Source: Deltaproteobacteria bacterium PRO3
GTDB lineage: Bacteria > UBA10199 > DSSB01
Assembly: GCA_030263375.1 (NCBI GenBank)
Contig: SZOV01000028.1
Coordinates: 1 to 34,642, forward strand
DNA length: 34,642 bases
Direction: 5' to 3'
Numbering within the stretch: position 1 is the first letter of the stretch; every line of letters starts with the position of its first letter. The translations under genes and the position numbers were made by a program. A model generated the notes under the pieces. The model ran no database searches. It had not been told where the DNA came from and saw only the letters and a list, made by a program, of their open reading frames with translations. Positions 32,556 through 34,642 of this stretch are shown here, one piece after another.

Positions 32556-32668
32556 GTTTGGCCTGTCCGCCCTCCGCCTTCCCCCCATTGACATTTTTCG
32601 CCAAACCTGCGAGTCCGCCCCTACCAAGGTTTTTCGGGTAATCGCATCATCTTTGTAGGGAGTTCCGA

Positions 32669-34642
32669 ATGCTGTTACCCGGTCTTTTCGATCGTTCCGT
32701 TTCCCCGCGCCACACGACAATACACGACCCCGAAACCCTCGAGCCTTCGAGCCGTGCGGCCCTGCGCCGCGCCCTGGGCGAGGCTGGATACGCGGAATAC
32801 CGCTCTATCTTGTCCGACCCTGAGGCGGAGCTCCGCGCCGAAGCCCTGCTTCATTTCGCCCGCCGTCAGGAGCTATCCGGCAACCTCGCGGTGGCCTCGG
32901 AGCTTTACCAGGGCCTCGATGCCGCTGACGCGGAGGTTCCGGCGAACATCGCCGCCCGGGCTCGATCCCAGCGCGACGCGATTCTCGGCGTCGGCGACGG
33001 CGGGCGGCGTGCCGAATTCCTGCTGCGCCGCCTCGCCCTCGAGGCCTGCGACCCGGCCGGCATCGCCGGCATGGTCCTCGCCGGCGGCGTCTTCCGCGTC
33101 ACGCGCCTGGCCGCGCTCGGCCGCCTGGCGGCGACGCCTTCCCTAGGAATGATCTCCCGCGGCTTTCTCGCCCGCGCCGCCGCCTCGACCGCGGCCTTCG
33201 CCCTCGAGGCCCCCGCCTTCACGCTGGGCGCGCGGGCGGCGCACCAGGTGCTGGGCCGCGAGGTCGACTGGAGCGGCCGCGCCCTGGCCAGGGATATTGC
33301 GTCGAGTTATTTGGTGTTGGGGGGATTGAAGGTCGCAGGCTGGGCCGGAGGGGCGGCGTATCGCCATCTTGCGGGATCCGCAGGGACCCTTCGCGAAGGG
33401 CCCCTCCAGCTGCTGTTCCAGCAGGGCGGGATGTTCGGAGGCATCCTCTTCGGCCACTGGCTCGAGGCCGAGGCGGGCTTGAGGCCGCGGCAGTCCGGCG
33501 CCACCACCCTCGTCGATTCCCTGGCGATGCTCGCGCAATTTAACGTGGCCGGTCGCCTCGCCTCGCGGGCCCTGGGCGAAGGCTTCCATGCGCGGGAGCG
33601 TGCCCTGGACCTGCAAACCGAGGCCCTGGCTCGTTCCCTTCCCTGGATACGTCCCCTCGCCCCCCGTCTCGCGCCGCAGCCGGCCTTCGCCGGGGTGGGC
33701 ACCGAGGCCGCATCGTCCGGCGCCGTCCACGACCTGATCCGTGGGGCACAGATCCTGCAAATGTCCATCTTCAAGGACAGCAAGGGCTCGCGCGGCCCCG
33801 AGCCGACGGGCGCCCGCGAGTCCGGCGTCACGCGCAGCGCCGAGCCGAGGGTCTCTCCCGAGGCCATGACCGAGGAGGTCGATTTTTTCCTGAGGGGGGT
33901 CGAAAACCCCGAGCTGGGCCTGCGCGCCTTCCTCGATTCCCTGCCGATCGCCGCGGCGGTCGCGCGCATCAAGGGCGAGGAGGGCTTCGGCCGCATTTTC
34001 GTCGTGAACCAAAAATTCACCGAACTCTTCGGCTACACCGAGCGCCAAGCCGGGGAGCACCCGATCACCCATTTCTTCAGCTTAAAATCGGCTCCCTTCA
34101 TCGCGGCGCGCATCTGGACCATCCTGCGGGGCGGCATCTTCCAGGCCACCAAGATGGATTTCCTCTGCCGCGACGGCAGCTATCGCCAGATTTGGGGAAG
34201 CGGGGTGGTGCGGAGCGTCTACGGCGAGACGCTGGCCTTCGGCTTTTACCAACCGCGGGACGAGAGCCAAACGACCCAGCCGCCGGTACTCGCGCCGCTG
34301 AAGGTCTTTCAGGCCGCCGACCCCGCCCGGCTGCCGTCCCGGGACGCGCAGGGGTTTTTCGAACTGCGCTCCACGATCGAGCTCAGCCTGCAGCTGACCA
34401 ATCCGGACTCGCCCCTGATTCGCCATTTTTTGGAAAATGATTTGAATGTCCGCGTGACCGTTCCGGACAATTACGCCACCCAGAGTTATGCGGAATCCCT
34501 GACGCGGGGCTTGAATCTCTTGGGCCGCCGGACCCAGATCCCAGCCGGCCGGCGCTTTTCGGTGGAGCTGGTCGACAGTTCGGGACGACGCCACAGCTTT
34601 TTGCAGTGGCTGAAACGGCCGGATGGATTCGTTCCCAGCGAG
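32669..34642 (+). CDS. large protein with shared hydrophobic module and PAS domain (3' end outside window)
   Basis: An ATG at 32669 with AGGGAG upstream opens a frame of 658 codons that reaches the window edge without a stop. Residues 30-125 are helical (EAELRAEALLHFARRQELSG). Residues 130-318 are a hydrophobic module that aligns by eye with the one in the gene at 6047: FALEAPAFTLGARA, EVDWSGRALARDIASSYLVLGG, FGHWLEAEAGLRP, SGATTLVDSLAM, RALGEGFHARERALDLQ. After a disordered linker comes a PAS domain at about 415-530 (LDSLPIAAAVARIKGEEG, NQKFTELFGYTERQAGEHP, FLCRDGSYRQIWGSGVVR). The C-terminal part beyond 540 is not recognised. It is probably a signal-sensing member of the three-protein family in this window. 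Confidence 0.85.
   Translation, partial: MLLPGLFDRSVSPRHTTIHDPETLEPSSRAALRRALGEAGYAEYRSILSDPEAELRAEALLHFARRQELSGNLAVASELYQGLDAADAEVPANIAARARSQRDAILGVGDGGRRAEFLLRRLALEACDPAGIAGMVLAGGVFRVTRLAALGRLAATPSLGMISRGFLARAAASTAAFALEAPAFTLGARAAHQVLGREVDWSGRALARDIASSYLVLGGLKVAGWAGGAAYRHLAGSAGTLREGPLQLLFQQGGMFGGILFGHWLEAEAGLRPRQSGATTLVDSLAMLAQFNVAGRLASRALGEGFHARERALDLQTEALARSLPWIRPLAPRLAPQPAFAGVGTEAASSGAVHDLIRGAQILQMSIFKDSKGSRGPEPTGARESGVTRSAEPRVSPEAMTEEVDFFLRGVENPELGLRAFLDSLPIAAAVARIKGEEGFGRIFVVNQKFTELFGYTERQAGEHPITHFFSLKSAPFIAARIWTILRGGIFQATKMDFLCRDGSYRQIWGSGVVRSVYGETLAFGFYQPRDESQTTQPPVLAPLKVFQAADPARLPSRDAQGFFELRSTIELSLQLTNPDSPLIRHFLENDLNVRVTVPDNYATQSYAESLTRGLNLLGRRTQIPAGRRFSVELVDSSGRRHSFLQWLKRPDGFVPSE

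Noticed and set aside
32588-32616. TTGACA as promoter of the PAS-domain giant gene
   Set aside because: The hexamer is perfect, but the sequence 17 bases on (GAGTCC) is not a -10 box, so I do not list it as a promoter.
1-34642. tRNA, rRNA, CRISPR array, complete IS or prophage
   Set aside because: Reading through the window I found no tRNA arm pattern, regularly spaced repeats, transposase, integrase or phage structural gene. This was by eye; tRNAscan and Rfam were not run.

Overview
The window is a GC-rich (roughly two-thirds G+C), gene-dense stretch of bacterial chromosome with no tRNA, rRNA, CRISPR array or complete insertion sequence that I can see. Murein-recycling genes, lipoproteins and many Sec-type signal peptides indicate a Gram-negative (diderm) host. 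Two secreted proteins end in a Gly-Cys-Ser motif, a hydrophobic helix and an Arg-rich tail, resembling the MYXO-CTERM signals of Myxococcota. With the long-form HisG and a small 'YGLGRFPVTLY' protein, this suggests a deltaproteobacterium-like lineage (Myxococcota, Bdellovibrionota or a related candidate phylum). That placement is inference.

Layout. 1-5 kb: the tail of a DHH/DHHA1 phosphoesterase, a secreted protein, and on the minus strand a peptidoglycan-recycling set (ldcA, a serine beta-lactamase-family hydrolase, mpl). The first 29 bases of mpl are duplicated upstream around a hairpin. 4.7-6.1 kb: a lipoyl-like domain protein without the attachment lysine, followed by lipA. 6-14.3 kb: two very large divergent genes. 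One is a fusion of an SF2 helicase-like region, a sigma-70 region 4-like domain and an RNA polymerase alpha-CTD-like domain. The other is a 1217-residue protein with an unrecognised C-terminal domain. 14.3-16.6 kb: a CPBP intramembrane protease, hisG and a ferredoxin. 16.7-19.8 kb: two paralogous secreted proteins, apaH, a DMT-type membrane protein and an aquaglyceroporin. 19.8-24.4 kb: a PAS histidine kinase and LuxR-type regulator, a secreted cyclase-family protein, a small hypothetical protein and a zinc-metallopeptidase lipoprotein. 24.4-30 kb: a palindromic mobile element, two surface proteins with C-terminal sorting-type tails, a membrane protein, YceI, a CBS protein and a serpin. 30-34.6 kb: a DUF3592-like protein, a fatty-acid desaturase, a small coiled-coil protein, elongation factor P and a large PAS-domain protein cut by the window end.

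The most unusual feature is a set of three large proteins (genes at 6047-10522, 10683-14336 and 32669 to the end). They share a hydrophobic, glycine-rich module of about 190 residues but carry different C-terminal domains: helicase/sigma4/alpha-CTD, an unknown domain, and PAS. The match between the first and third is clear by eye; the second is a weaker match. This looks like an undescribed modular family in which a membrane-associated core is joined to transcription or signalling modules. A second theme is a possible cell-surface sorting system: two tail-bearing secreted proteins plus a CPBP-family protease.
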